Of a stretch of 64,000 nt of DNA, positions 28,981 through 37,155 are shown piece by piece; the stretch's first letter is position 1; every line of letters begins with the position of its first letter. Origin of the DNA: Azoarcus olearius (lineage in GTDB: Bacteria; Pseudomonadota; Gammaproteobacteria; Burkholderiales; Rhodocyclaceae). The stretch is taken from NCBI RefSeq assembly GCF_001682385.1, contig NZ_CP016210.1, positions 3,286,001 to 3,350,000 of the forward strand, given 5' to 3'. The translations under genes were made by a program, and so were the position numbers. The notes under the pieces were generated by a model, which made no database searches, was not told the DNA's origin, and saw only the letters and a list, made by a program, of their open reading frames with translations.

Positions 28981-30608
28981 GGAGCCGACATTTTCGACCT
29001 GACGCGAGGCCGACTGTTGCTGCAACGCTCTCCCTTGCATGCACCGCGACAGCTGTATGGCTTCTTCTCCTCACAGCGACCGCCGACCACATTCGGCCTA
29101 CCTTCCCCCTGCCCATGCACTCCAGACTGATGACACTATTCACACCCCCTCTCGTTTCCACAGCTGTGGTGTTCTTCCTGCTCTGGGGGCTAGGCAGCAC
29201 TCGCGCAACAGCTGGCGAGCAGCAACAACAGCTGACGCGCCAGGCGGAGGTGCAACGTGAAACCGAGCAGAGGAATGACAGCCGACGATTCCAGCTCGAG
29301 GTTCGGGGGGTCGGCTTGACCATCAACCGCTTCCGCCAGGGCCGCTTGTGGGAAGCCATCGACAAGAAGAATGACGCCTTTCAAAGCGCCCTCTCCCAAG
29401 ACCCACGGGACTACGAATGGTCCGCCATGGGGCGCGGGCAGGACTACGACAAACGCGAGGCTGACGCTTTTGAGTCGGCCCTTGACGGATGGGTCGAGCG
29501 CTGGCCAATTCCGTTTCTAGTGGCCGGCCCAGTCAGCTTAGATGCACCTGCTTTGCGCCTAAGCCGTGGCCGTCAAAATGGCGGCATGGCCATTCACCTG
29601 TTCACCGTGCTCGACCAGCGTGCCGGTGAAGGCAGCGATCAGCTGATCGCCCAGCTCTTCGACTTCTTCGATCGTAACCCCGACCTGCCCGGAGCTGTCG
29701 TGCTCGGCTTCGACAGCCAGTACCGGCGTCCCGGCAAACGCAAGGACGGCCATTTCGTCCCGACCATCCCCGACTCCATCGTCGCCCTCCTCGTCACCCG
29801 CAGCGACCGGGTAGACCGCGACATCCGCCCCTACGTGGTCGATGTCCCCTACGACATCAACATGCTCGACACCCAGTACGACGTCATCCAGCTGTGGAAC
29901 GATTACTGGGACGCGACCACCCTCTACCGCAAGCAGCCCGACAGCTATCCGTTCATGTCCTGGCAGTTCTGGCACGAACACCAGCAAAAACTCATCGCGC
30001 GGATCGATCCCAACGGCAACCAGGGCCCGCTGCTCGCCTTCTGGAAGCGCAAGACCGGCTTCAAGCCCAGTGCCTGGGTGCCGGTGCGGTGGACGGAGTG
30101 GCAACTCCGCGAATATGACAACGCCCCGCTGCTCGGCTACCTCCACCGCCCGGTCGAAGTGCCGCTGGACGCGCCGGCCGGTCCGCAGGGCGATCGTGCC
30201 CGGGCCGCAGCGATGGCCGAGGGCTGGAAACAGGCGCTGGCCACGCTGCCCGAAGGCAGCGCGCCGCGCCGCTTGTTCTATGACACCGCCGGCGAAGGCC
30301 GCCGCCTGATTCCCCTCGCGCTGGCGATGGGCGCGGAGGCCACGCCGAATCCGCTCGCGATCGACGACCCGGCCAACAGCTACGACCTCACCCGCCGCGT
30401 CGCGGATACCGGCGTCAGCTCGCCCTTCGTGCAGCTCGCTCTTGCGCTGATGCGCAGCTACCACCAAGGCGGCCCGAGCGCCACCGTCAATCTGCGCGAG
30501 GACGCGCGTGCCAGCATCATCATGGTGAGTCCGCCGAGCGAAGCACAGAAAGCCGCCAATCCGCGCCAGCCCGACCCCTTCTTCAACCCCAACGCGCCCC
30601 GCTTCTGA
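28977..30608 (+). CDS. tla3: DUF2875 protein, Tla3-like adaptor of a type VI effector
   Basis: This 543-residue protein has two hydrophobic segments near the N-terminus (about 14-36 and 55-74) followed by a long soluble region, with a segment (YDVIQLWNDYWDATTLY, then WQFWHEHQQKLIARI) typical of DUF2875. In Pseudomonas aeruginosa the DUF2875 protein Tla3 addresses Tle3 to VgrG2b. The start overlaps the tle3 stop (ATGA), so the two are made together. An ATG at residue 47 (MHSRLM) could be the true start and would leave only the second membrane segment. The segment between the two helices is less GC-rich than the surroundings. Confidence 0.75.
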   Translation: MRSRHFRPDARPTVAATLSLACTATAVWLLLLTATADHIRPTFPLPMHSRLMTLFTPPLVSTAVVFFLLWGLGSTRATAGEQQQQLTRQAEVQRETEQRNDSRRFQLEVRGVGLTINRFRQGRLWEAIDKKNDAFQSALSQDPRDYEWSAMGRGQDYDKREADAFESALDGWVERWPIPFLVAGPVSLDAPALRLSRGRQNGGMAIHLFTVLDQRAGEGSDQLIAQLFDFFDRNPDLPGAVVLGFDSQYRRPGKRKDGHFVPTIPDSIVALLVTRSDRVDRDIRPYVVDVPYDINMLDTQYDVIQLWNDYWDATTLYRKQPDSYPFMSWQFWHEHQQKLIARIDPNGNQGPLLAFWKRKTGFKPSAWVPVRWTEWQLREYDNAPLLGYLHRPVEVPLDAPAGPQGDRARAAAMAEGWKQALATLPEGSAPRRLFYDTAGEGRRLIPLALAMGAEATPNPLAIDDPANSYDLTRRVADTGVSSPFVQLALALMRSYHQGGPSATVNLREDARASIIMVSPPSEAQKAANPRQPDPFFNPNAPRF

Positions 30609-30621
30609 ACCACGACGACAG

Positions 30622-31080
30622 TCAGTGGCGGGCGAACACCGCCTGCTTGCCGTCGCGGTCGAAGCTCACCACGTCGTAGCGGTCCGCCGGGTACGGTCCT
30701 TCCATGCCCGGCGAGCCCTGCGGCATGCCGGGCGCCGAAATGCCGAGGATCTGCGGCTTGTCGGCCAGCATGCGTTTCACGTCGGCGGCAGGCACGTGGC
30801 CTTCCACCACGTAGCCACCCACCTTGGCGGTGTGGCAGGAGCCGAGCACCTGCGGCACGCCGGCCTCGCGTTTGACCTCACCCATGCGCGGGGTGGCGAT
30901 CTCCTTGACGCTGAAGCCGTGGCTGCGCATGTGCTCTGCCCATTTGCCGCAGCAGCCGCAGTTGGGGTCCTTGTACATCGTCACCGCCTCGCCGGCTGCG
31001 AGCACCGGCACCGCCACACCGGCGCCCGCCAGCAGTGCCACCAGCATCAGGCTGCAGCGGTCCGGAATGCGCATTTTCAT
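30622..31080 (-). CDS. DUF411 periplasmic metal-binding protein
   Basis: This 152-residue protein has a signal peptide (cleavage near residue 29) and the DUF411 motif YKDPNCGCCGKWAEHM, whose Cys cluster is suited to Cu or Ag binding. Conserved PQVLGSCHTAKVGGYVVEGHVPA follows, as usual in this family. Genes of this type sit with copper resistance determinants. It is 44 bases downstream of the cusS-like kinase on the same strand and should share its transcript. Confidence 0.85.
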   Translation of the reverse strand: MKMRIPDRCSLMLVALLAGAGVAVPVLAAGEAVTMYKDPNCGCCGKWAEHMRSHGFSVKEIATPRMGEVKREAGVPQVLGSCHTAKVGGYVVEGHVPAADVKRMLADKPQILGISAPGMPQGSPGMEGPYPADRYDVVSFDRDGKQAVFARH

Positions 31081-31124
31081 GATGAATCCTCTCGATTTGA
31101 TTCGGCTGCGGCCGACGTGACCGT

Positions 31125-32522
31125 TCACGCCGCGGCCAGTGGAAGCTCGATCCGGAAGGTGGTCAGCCCTGCGGCGGACTCCGCCGTCACCCGGCCGCCA
31201 TGCACCTCCACGATGGAGCAGGTGATCGCCAGCCCCAGCCCGGCGCCTTCGCCATGACGCTCGCGTTCGCGGCTGGCGCGGTGGAAGCGCTCGAAGATGC
31301 GCGGCAACTCCTCGGGCGCAATCGTCTCGCCCGGATTGCGCACCGCCAGCGTCACCGTGGCCTGACCGGCATCGATGACGATCTCGACCGTGCCGCCGCG
31401 CGGCGTGTGGCGCAGCGCGTTGGACAACAGGTTGGCCAGCGCGCGGCGCAGCATCAGGCGATCGCCGGTGACCTCCGCCGCGCCCTGCACGGTGATCGTC
31501 ACGCCCTGCTCCTCCGCCAGCGCCTCGTAGAACTCGGCCAGCGCCCGCGCCTCATCCTGCAGCGCCACCCGCTCCTCGGGGCGCGGCAGGCGGCCGTTTT
31601 CGGCCTGGGCCAGGAACAGCATGTCGCTCACCATGCGGGCGATGCGTTCGTACTCTTCCAGGTTGGAGGCTAGCACCTCGCGGTATTCGTCCGGGCTGCG
31701 CGCGTGCGACAGCGCCACTTCGGTCTGCGTCATCAGGTTGGACACCGGCGTGCGCAGCTCGTGGGCGATGTCCGCAGAAAAGTCCGACAGCCGGCGGAAC
31801 GACGATTCCAGCCGTTCGAGCATGCCGTTGAAGGCCTCGACCAGTTCGCGCACCTCGGCGGGCGCCGCACCCTCGGCCAGCCGCTCGCCCAGGCGTTCGG
31901 CCGACAGCCGCTCGGCCGCCGCCGTCACCCGGCGCAGCGGGGCCAGACCCTTGTGCGCCGCCAGCCAGCCAAGCAGCGCCGCCGCGACCGCCGATAGCGA
32001 TATGCCGGCCCACAACCGGTTGCGGACGTCGTCGAGGAAATGCACGTGATGCGAAATGTCCAGCCCGAGCAGCACCCGCAGCGGCCCGGCCGCCGCGCCG
32101 CTGCCCGCCGGCAGCGCAATGTCCGCCTCGCGGCCGATGTAATGGCGGCCGCCTTCGGTCCACATTCCGGCCCCCGCAAGCGGCGCGCCGTCGCGCTGGG
32201 CGGCGGCGAAGTGGTCGGCATGCAGTGCATAGACCACCGCGTCACCGGCATCGCGCATCAGCACCGCCACGGTGTCGTGGCCGACGAAGGCTTCGTCCAG
32301 GCGCTGGCGCACGCCAGCCAGCGCCGCGGCATCGTCGGCGCGCTGCAGCAGGCTTTCGATCAGCATCAGCTTGCCGGACAGTTCATGGTCATCGAGTTCG
32401 CGGAAGTGCGCCTCGACCGCGCGCCCCATCACCAGGCCGACAACGATCAGCAGGCTGGCGGCAAGCGCGGCGAACAGCAGCGCCAGCCGCGCGGTAAGCG
32501 AAAGCGGTGCGCGCACGCTCAT
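31125..32522 (-). CDS. cusS: Heavy-metal sensor histidine kinase, CusS-like
   Basis: This 465-residue kinase has two membrane helices (about 12-34 and 165-187) enclosing a periplasmic sensor, a HAMP domain, the phospho-acceptor segment [21 protein letters not shown] with His in the HELRTP box, and an ATPase domain with N box [10 protein letters not shown] and G box GAGLGLAI. This is the heavy-metal sensor kinase type. The start overlaps the response regulator stop (ATGA). It should report periplasmic Cu(I)/Ag(I), judged by the neighbouring efflux genes. Confidence 0.9.
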   Translation of the reverse strand: MSVRAPLSLTARLALLFAALAASLLIVVGLVMGRAVEAHFRELDDHELSGKLMLIESLLQRADDAAALAGVRQRLDEAFVGHDTVAVLMRDAGDAVVYALHADHFAAAQRDGAPLAGAGMWTEGGRHYIGREADIALPAGSGAAAGPLRVLLGLDISHHVHFLDDVRNRLWAGISLSAVAAALLGWLAAHKGLAPLRRVTAAAERLSAERLGERLAEGAAPAEVRELVEAFNGMLERLESSFRRLSDFSADIAHELRTPVSNLMTQTEVALSHARSPDEYREVLASNLEEYERIARMVSDMLFLAQAENGRLPRPEERVALQDEARALAEFYEALAEEQGVTITVQGAAEVTGDRLMLRRALANLLSNALRHTPRGGTVEIVIDAGQATVTLAVRNPGETIAPEELPRIFERFHRASRERERHGEGAGLGLAITCSIVEVHGGRVTAESAAGLTTFRIELPLAAA

Positions 32523-33199
32523 GCCGGGCCCGGCGCTTCCAGCACATAGCCCATACCGCGCACGGTACGGATCAGCCTGGGCTCGAAGCCGTCGTCCACC
32601 TTGGCGCGCAGCCGGCGCACCGCCACTTCGATGACGTTGGTGTCGCTGTCGAAATTCATGTCCCACACCTGCGAAGCGATCAGCGAGCGCGGCAGCACCT
32701 CGCCCTGGCGGCGCAGCAGCAGTTCGAGCAGGGCGAATTCCTTGGCGGTGAGGTCGATGCGCTGACCGCCGCGGACTACCCGCCGGCGCAGCAGGTCCAG
32801 TTCCAGGTCGGCCGCGCGCAGCACTTCGGCCTCCTTGGCCTTGCCCCGCCGCAGCAGCGTGCGCACGCGGGCGAGCAGTTCGGAGAAAGCGAAGGGTTTG
32901 ACGAGATAGTCGTCGGCGCCCAGTTCCAGCCCGCGCACACGGTCTTCCACCTGGTCGCGCGCGGTGAGGAACAACACCGGCATCTGATGGCCGGCCCGGC
33001 GCACGGTCTGCAGCACGCCCCAGCCGTCGAGCGAGGGCAGCATCACGTCGAGCACGATCAGGTCGTAGTCGCCGCCGAGCGCCAGGTGCAGGCCGTCGAG
33101 GCCGTCGCGCGCGAGGTCGACATTGAACCCGGCCTCGGCCAGCCCCTGGCGCAGGTAGTCGCCGGTCTTGGGTTCGTCCTCGACGATCAGGATCTTCAC
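32519..33199 (-). CDS. cusR: Heavy-metal response regulator, CusR/CopR-like
   Basis: This 226-residue OmpR-family regulator has an N-terminal receiver (acidic pair VEDEP, phospho-acceptor in LIVLDVMLP, Lys in VKPF) and a C-terminal winged helix ending [13 protein letters not shown]. It is coupled to the kinase downstream. A palindrome at 33261 between this gene and cusF is the likely binding site, acting on both divergent transcripts. Confidence 0.92.
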   Translation of the reverse strand: MKILIVEDEPKTGDYLRQGLAEAGFNVDLARDGLDGLHLALGGDYDLIVLDVMLPSLDGWGVLQTVRRAGHQMPVLFLTARDQVEDRVRGLELGADDYLVKPFAFSELLARVRTLLRRGKAKEAEVLRAADLELDLLRRRVVRGGQRIDLTAKEFALLELLLRRQGEVLPRSLIASQVWDMNFDSDTNVIEVAVRRLRAKVDDGFEPRLIRTVRGMGYVLEAPGPA

Positions 33200-33260
33200 G
33201 ATGGCGGTTCTCGGTGGAGTGCGGCCGCATTGTGCCTCTGCCCGCCCTCGCGGCGGGCAA

Positions 33261-33278
33261 GATTACAGAGATGTAATC
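33261..33278. promoter_or_regulatory. Operator-like palindrome between cusR and cusF
   Basis: GATTACA-GAGA-TGTAATC is a perfect 7-4-7 inverted repeat in the 150-base divergent region. Its form resembles boxes of heavy-metal OmpR regulators of the CopR/CusR group. It lies 62 bases upstream of cusRS and 72 bases upstream of cusF. Confidence 0.7.
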
Positions 33279-33349
33279 TCGCGGTCAGCTTGCGGTCGGG
33301 TGGGCGTGCGCATAGTGCAGGCATATCGACGCTGCCCGAGGAACCGACC

Positions 33350-33691
33350 ATGAAGTTCGTGCTTTCGCTTGCCACCCTCGCCGCCCTTGCTTCCTTTGGC
33401 GCTGCCCCCGCGCTGGCGGCGGATGACCACGAGGGCCACCACGCCGCGCCGGCCAAGGCGGCGCCGGCGGCCTATTCGGAAGGCACGGTGAAGAAGGTGG
33501 ACAAGGCCGCCGGCAAGATCACCATCAGCCACGGCCCGCTGGCCAACCTGGACATGCCGCCGATGACGATGGCTTTTGCCACGGCGCAGCCGGCGATGCT
33601 CGACAAGGTCAAGGCCGGCGACAAGATCCGCTTCGTGGCCGAGCGGGTGGGCGGGGTGTTTACGGTGACTGCGCTGGAAGTGGCGCAGTAA
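33350..33691 (+). CDS. cusF: CusF-like periplasmic copper/silver-binding protein
   Basis: This 113-residue protein has a signal peptide (cleavage after ALA, residue 24), an Asp/His-rich linker and a CusF fold with TVKKVDKAAGKITISHGP and the metal-binding DMPPMTMAF (two Met and the aromatic partner region). CusF delivers Cu(I) or Ag(I) to the CusCBA pump. It starts the copper operon right after the CusR palindrome. The same domain is also fused to the end of CusB in this window. Confidence 0.9.
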   Translation: MKFVLSLATLAALASFGAAPALAADDHEGHHAAPAKAAPAAYSEGTVKKVDKAAGKITISHGPLANLDMPPMTMAFATAQPAMLDKVKAGDKIRFVAERVGGVFTVTALEVAQ

Positions 33692-33899
33692 GCCGGGTTC
33701 AGTCTGGCTGGACGAGCTGCTCGGCTGGAGCGCTTGTGATGCTGTTGGGACGCCGCGCGGGAATGTGCTCCGCGGGCTGCGGAACTCGCCCTCCGGGCTC
33801 GGGCAGTCCTCGCCCGCTCCCCAAACACCCCCAGGTCGGCCCGGCCTGTGGTTCGATACGGCGGCAAGACACCTTCAAGAAGAAGAGCCGGAGTCAGTC
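33692..33899 (+). other. Gap between cusF and cusC
   Basis: 208 bases with no gene. A GC-rich run of short inverted repeats near 33765-33820 might form hairpins. No clear promoter was seen, so cusC may be read from the cusF promoter. Confidence 0.4.
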
Positions 33900-35183
33900 A
33901 TGAAGTACCGCTTCGGGGCAACCTCCATCAAGCGCTTGGCCGCGCTGCTACTGCTTGCATTGGCAGGCGGCGGCCCGGCGTTCGCCGACGCCCCCGCACT
34001 CGGCGCCTCCGTCCCGGGGCTGCTCGAACACGCCCGCCTCAATAACCCGGCCTTCGCGGCCGAGCGCGCCGAAGCTCAGGCCGCGCGCGAGCGCATCGAA
34101 TCCGCCGGCGCCTTGCCCGACCCGAGCTTCCAGGTCGAGCTGATGGACTTCACCAATCGCATGAATGGCGGCAAGACCACGCTGGTGCCGGGTCAGGTCG
34201 GCGAGACGCGTTACCGGGTGATCCAGCCGCTGCCCGCCTGGGGCAAGCGCGAACTCGACAGCCGCGCCGCCGAGGCGCGCGCCGGCAAGGCGGACGCCGC
34301 GCGCGACGCGGCCTGGGTGACGCTCGCCGCCGACATCAAGATGGCCTGGCTGCGCTACTACGCCTCCGACCGCGAAGCCCGGCTGAACCGCGACGCGCTG
34401 GCGCTGCTTCAGGGCCTGGAAGAAACCACGCTCAGCCGCTACAGGCTCGGCCTGCTGCCGCAGCAGGCGGTGCTGCGCGCCCAGCGCGAAATCACCGCGC
34501 AGCGGCTGACGCAGGTGGCGGTGGAGCAGAAGCGCAGCGCCGCCGCCGCGGCCCTGAACGCGCTGCTGGCGCGGCCGGCGACCGATGCCCTCGCGGCCCC
34601 GCTGGACCCCACACCGCTGCCGGAGACGCCGCAGTTCGCCACGCTGCTGGAGCGCGTGCGCGCCGCCAACCCGGAACTCGCCGCCGAAGCCCTCGGCACC
34701 GACGTCGCCCGCCTGGAACGCGACCGCGCCTGGCGCGACCGCTACCCGGACTGGAGCGTCGGCCTCACCAACAACCGCCCGCGCGACGGCGAAAACTCCT
34801 GGGATCTGATGGTGGAGGTGATGATCCCGCTGCAGCAGTCCGCCCGCCGCGCGCGCGAGCGCGAAGCCGAGCAGATGGTGACCGCCGCCGACATGCGCCG
34901 CAGCGCCGCGGAGCAGCGCCTGCAGGGCGAACTCGGCCGCAGCCATGCCGCCTACGCCGCCGGTCGCGAAACCCTGCGGCTGCTCAAGGGCAGCCTGCTG
35001 CCGCAGGCCGAGGCCACCCGCGACGCCACCCGCAGCGCCTTCGCCAACGGCCGCGTCGATTTCGATACCGTGATCGAGGCGGAACGCCAGTTGATCGACA
35101 TCCGCATGCGCGCGCTGGAAACCGAGGTGGAAACCCGCTCCGCGCTCGCCGAGCTGGAAAAACTCGCAGGAGAGGTGCAGTGA
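33900..35183 (+). CDS. cusC: CusC-like outer-membrane efflux protein
   Basis: This 427-residue TolC-family protein has a signal peptide (cleavage near residue 29) and two similar halves with long alpha-helical coiled coils rich in Ala, Glu and Arg, and the repeat-type motif TRYRVIQPLPAWGKRE, then WDLMVEVMIPLQ in the second half. It forms the outer-membrane channel of the copper/silver pump. There is no lipobox Cys as in E. coli CusC. The cusB gene overlaps its end (ATGA pattern). Confidence 0.9.
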   Translation: MKYRFGATSIKRLAALLLLALAGGGPAFADAPALGASVPGLLEHARLNNPAFAAERAEAQAARERIESAGALPDPSFQVELMDFTNRMNGGKTTLVPGQVGETRYRVIQPLPAWGKRELDSRAAEARAGKADAARDAAWVTLAADIKMAWLRYYASDREARLNRDALALLQGLEETTLSRYRLGLLPQQAVLRAQREITAQRLTQVAVEQKRSAAAAALNALLARPATDALAAPLDPTPLPETPQFATLLERVRAANPELAAEALGTDVARLERDRAWRDRYPDWSVGLTNNRPRDGENSWDLMVEVMIPLQQSARRAREREAEQMVTAADMRRSAAEQRLQGELGRSHAAYAAGRETLRLLKGSLLPQAEATRDATRSAFANGRVDFDTVIEAERQLIDIRMRALETEVETRSALAELEKLAGEVQ

Positions 35184-36775
35184 AACCCGCCGTGCAACTT
35201 TCCCTTGCCGCGCTCGCGGTGGCCGTCGCACTCGGCGCCGGCTACTGGGCCGGCAGCCGCAACGGCGGCCATCCCGCCGCAGCTCCCACAGGCGACAGCG
35301 CAGCACCGGCTGCCGGCAGCGGCGAGCGCAAGCCGCTCTACTACCGCAACCCGATGGGCCTGCCCGACACCTCGCCGGTGCCGAAGAAGGACTCGATGGG
35401 CATGGACTACATCCCGGTCTATGCCGACGACACGCCCGACGACGCCGGCGTGGTCCGCGTCAGTCCGGCGCGGGTGCAGCTGCTCGGCGTCAAGACCGCG
35501 CTCGCCGAGGAACGCATGGTCGACGCCGCGGTGCGCGCGGTCGGCCGCGTCGAACTCGACGAGCGCTCGGTGGTGGCGGTGGCGCCGCGCTTCGAAGGCT
35601 GGATCGAGCGCCTCCACGTCAGCGCGGTCGGCGACCCGGTACGCAAGGGCCAACCCTTGTTCACCGTCTACAGCCCGGAACTGCAATCGGCCGGCGAAGA
35701 ATTGCGCATCGCCGAAAAACTGCAGCGCGACGCAGCCGCCACCGACCCGACCGCTGCCGCGTCGGCCGCCCGGCTTGCCGATGCAACCCGCGAGCGCCTG
35801 AAGAATTGGGAGGTCGCGGCCCCCGGCGCGGCCCCACGGACGACGCCGCCCGCCGCGGGGGTGGGCGCACCGTCCCAGGCGTCCACGCGACACACCTTCC
35901 ACGCCCCCGCCGACGGCATCGTGCTGGAGAAGAACGCGGTGCAGGGCGCGCGCTTCATGCCCGGCGAGGCGATCTACCGCATCGCCGACCTTTCCCGCGT
36001 GTGGGTGATCGCCGATCTCTACGAGCAGGACCTCGCCCGCATCAAGGTGGGCCAGCCGGCGAGCGTCAGCCTCGACGCTTTCCCCGGCCGCCGCTTCGAC
36101 GCGAAGGTGGCCTACCTCTACCCGACGCTGAACGCCGCCACCCGCAGCACGCCGGTGCGGCTCGAACTCGACAACCGCGAACGCCTGCTGCGCCCCGGCA
36201 TGTTCGCCCACGTCGAACTCGCCGCCGGCCCCGCCGCGCCGCGGGTGACGGTGCCCGCGTCGGCAGTGATCGACGACGGCCATCGCCAGGTGGTGCTGAT
36301 CGCGCTCGACGAAGGCCGCTACAAGCCGCAGCCGGTGAAGCTGGGCACGCGCGGGCAGGACTACGTCGAGGTGACGGAAGGCCTGCAGGCGGGCGAGCGC
36401 GTGGTGGTATCGGCCAACTTCCTGATCGACTCGGAAAGCCAGCTGAAGGCGGCGCTCTCCAACCTGACCGAAGCGACCGCCGATACGTCCAAACCCGCGG
36501 CAGCGAAGGGTTTCGAAGCGGTCGGCGTGCTCGATGGCATCGACCTGGCGATGAACTCGATCACCGTCACCCACGAGCCGATCCCCGCGCTGCAGTGGCC
36601 GGAGATGACGATGGATTTCGGTATCGCGTCGGCGGAGGTGGTGGCCGGGATGGCACCGGGGACGGCGATCCGGTTCAGTTTCGAACAACGGGCGCCGGGG
36701 GAGTTTGTGGTGACGAAGGTTGAGCGGGTTGGAGCTGCCGCGGAAGCGGACCACAGCGGTCACGGCAAACGCTGA
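35180..36775 (+). CDS. cusB: CusB-like periplasmic adaptor with fused CusF domain
   Basis: This 531-residue membrane fusion protein begins with a membrane anchor (residues 7-27), then a heavy-metal-binding domain YYRNPMGLPDTSPVPKKDSM (53-72), the barrel-sandwich and helical domains of CusB (APADGIVLEKNAVQGARF), and a C-terminal CusF-like domain (about 440-515) with GVLDGIDLAMNSITVTH and WPEMTMDF. This fusion puts the metal chaperone on the adaptor. Part of the helical region (about 210-235) is Pro/Ala-rich and low complexity. Confidence 0.93.
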   Translation: MKPAVQLSLAALAVAVALGAGYWAGSRNGGHPAAAPTGDSAAPAAGSGERKPLYYRNPMGLPDTSPVPKKDSMGMDYIPVYADDTPDDAGVVRVSPARVQLLGVKTALAEERMVDAAVRAVGRVELDERSVVAVAPRFEGWIERLHVSAVGDPVRKGQPLFTVYSPELQSAGEELRIAEKLQRDAAATDPTAAASAARLADATRERLKNWEVAAPGAAPRTTPPAAGVGAPSQASTRHTFHAPADGIVLEKNAVQGARFMPGEAIYRIADLSRVWVIADLYEQDLARIKVGQPASVSLDAFPGRRFDAKVAYLYPTLNAATRSTPVRLELDNRERLLRPGMFAHVELAAGPAAPRVTVPASAVIDDGHRQVVLIALDEGRYKPQPVKLGTRGQDYVEVTEGLQAGERVVVSANFLIDSESQLKAALSNLTEATADTSKPAAAKGFEAVGVLDGIDLAMNSITVTHEPIPALQWPEMTMDFGIASAEVVAGMAPGTAIRFSFEQRAPGEFVVTKVERVGAAAEADHSGHGKR

Positions 36776-36790
36776 CGAGGCGGTTCTAGT

Positions 36791-37111
36791 TCCTCCCCCT
36801 TCAAGGGGGAGGCTAGGAGGGGGATGGGGTCAGGCTCAGCGCCGCGATAACCCCATCCCCACCCCAGCCCTCCCCTTGAAGGGGAGGGAGCAGACAGGCC
36901 AGCCCGATAGCCGGCGCCAGGAGGCACCGTCGTTCGGTCGGCGGCGAGCAGTGCTCGCCGAAACCCCGCCCTCACCCCCTTGAAGGGGAGGGAGCAAAGC
37001 AGGCCAGCTCAACTGCTGGCGCCCACAAGTCAATGTCGTTCGGCGGGCAGCGGGCAGCGGGCAGCGGGCAACACTCACAGGCGCGCCCTCTCCCAGTGAA
37101 GGGAAGAGGGC
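36791..37111. repeat. Palindromic repeat cluster between cusB and cusA
   Basis: This stretch contains copies of a palindromic unit: CTCCCCCTTCAAGGGGGAG (near 36793) followed by GGAGGGGGATGGGGT, then ACCCCATCCCCACCCC and CTCCCCTTGAAGGGGAGGG (near 36869). A second partial copy lies at 36951-36997 and a degraded one at 37085-37111. A tandem GGGCAGC (three full units and a part) is at 37045-37070. The same family occurs inside cusA (38418-38718) and at 52445-52860. No gene is present in the 380-base gap. Confidence 0.88.
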
Positions 37112-37155
37112 ACAGTGGAAAACAGCTTCATCCATCCGGATCCAAACTTACCGAC

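Noticed and set aside
33692..33899. Small gene in the cusF-cusC gap
   Set aside because: No frame with a ribosome site or plausible composition; only a GC-rich spacer.
37045..37070. Tandem GGGCAGC units as a possible CRISPR or iteron array
   Set aside because: Only three full 7-base units with no spacers and no replication or cas gene nearby; a short simple repeat.
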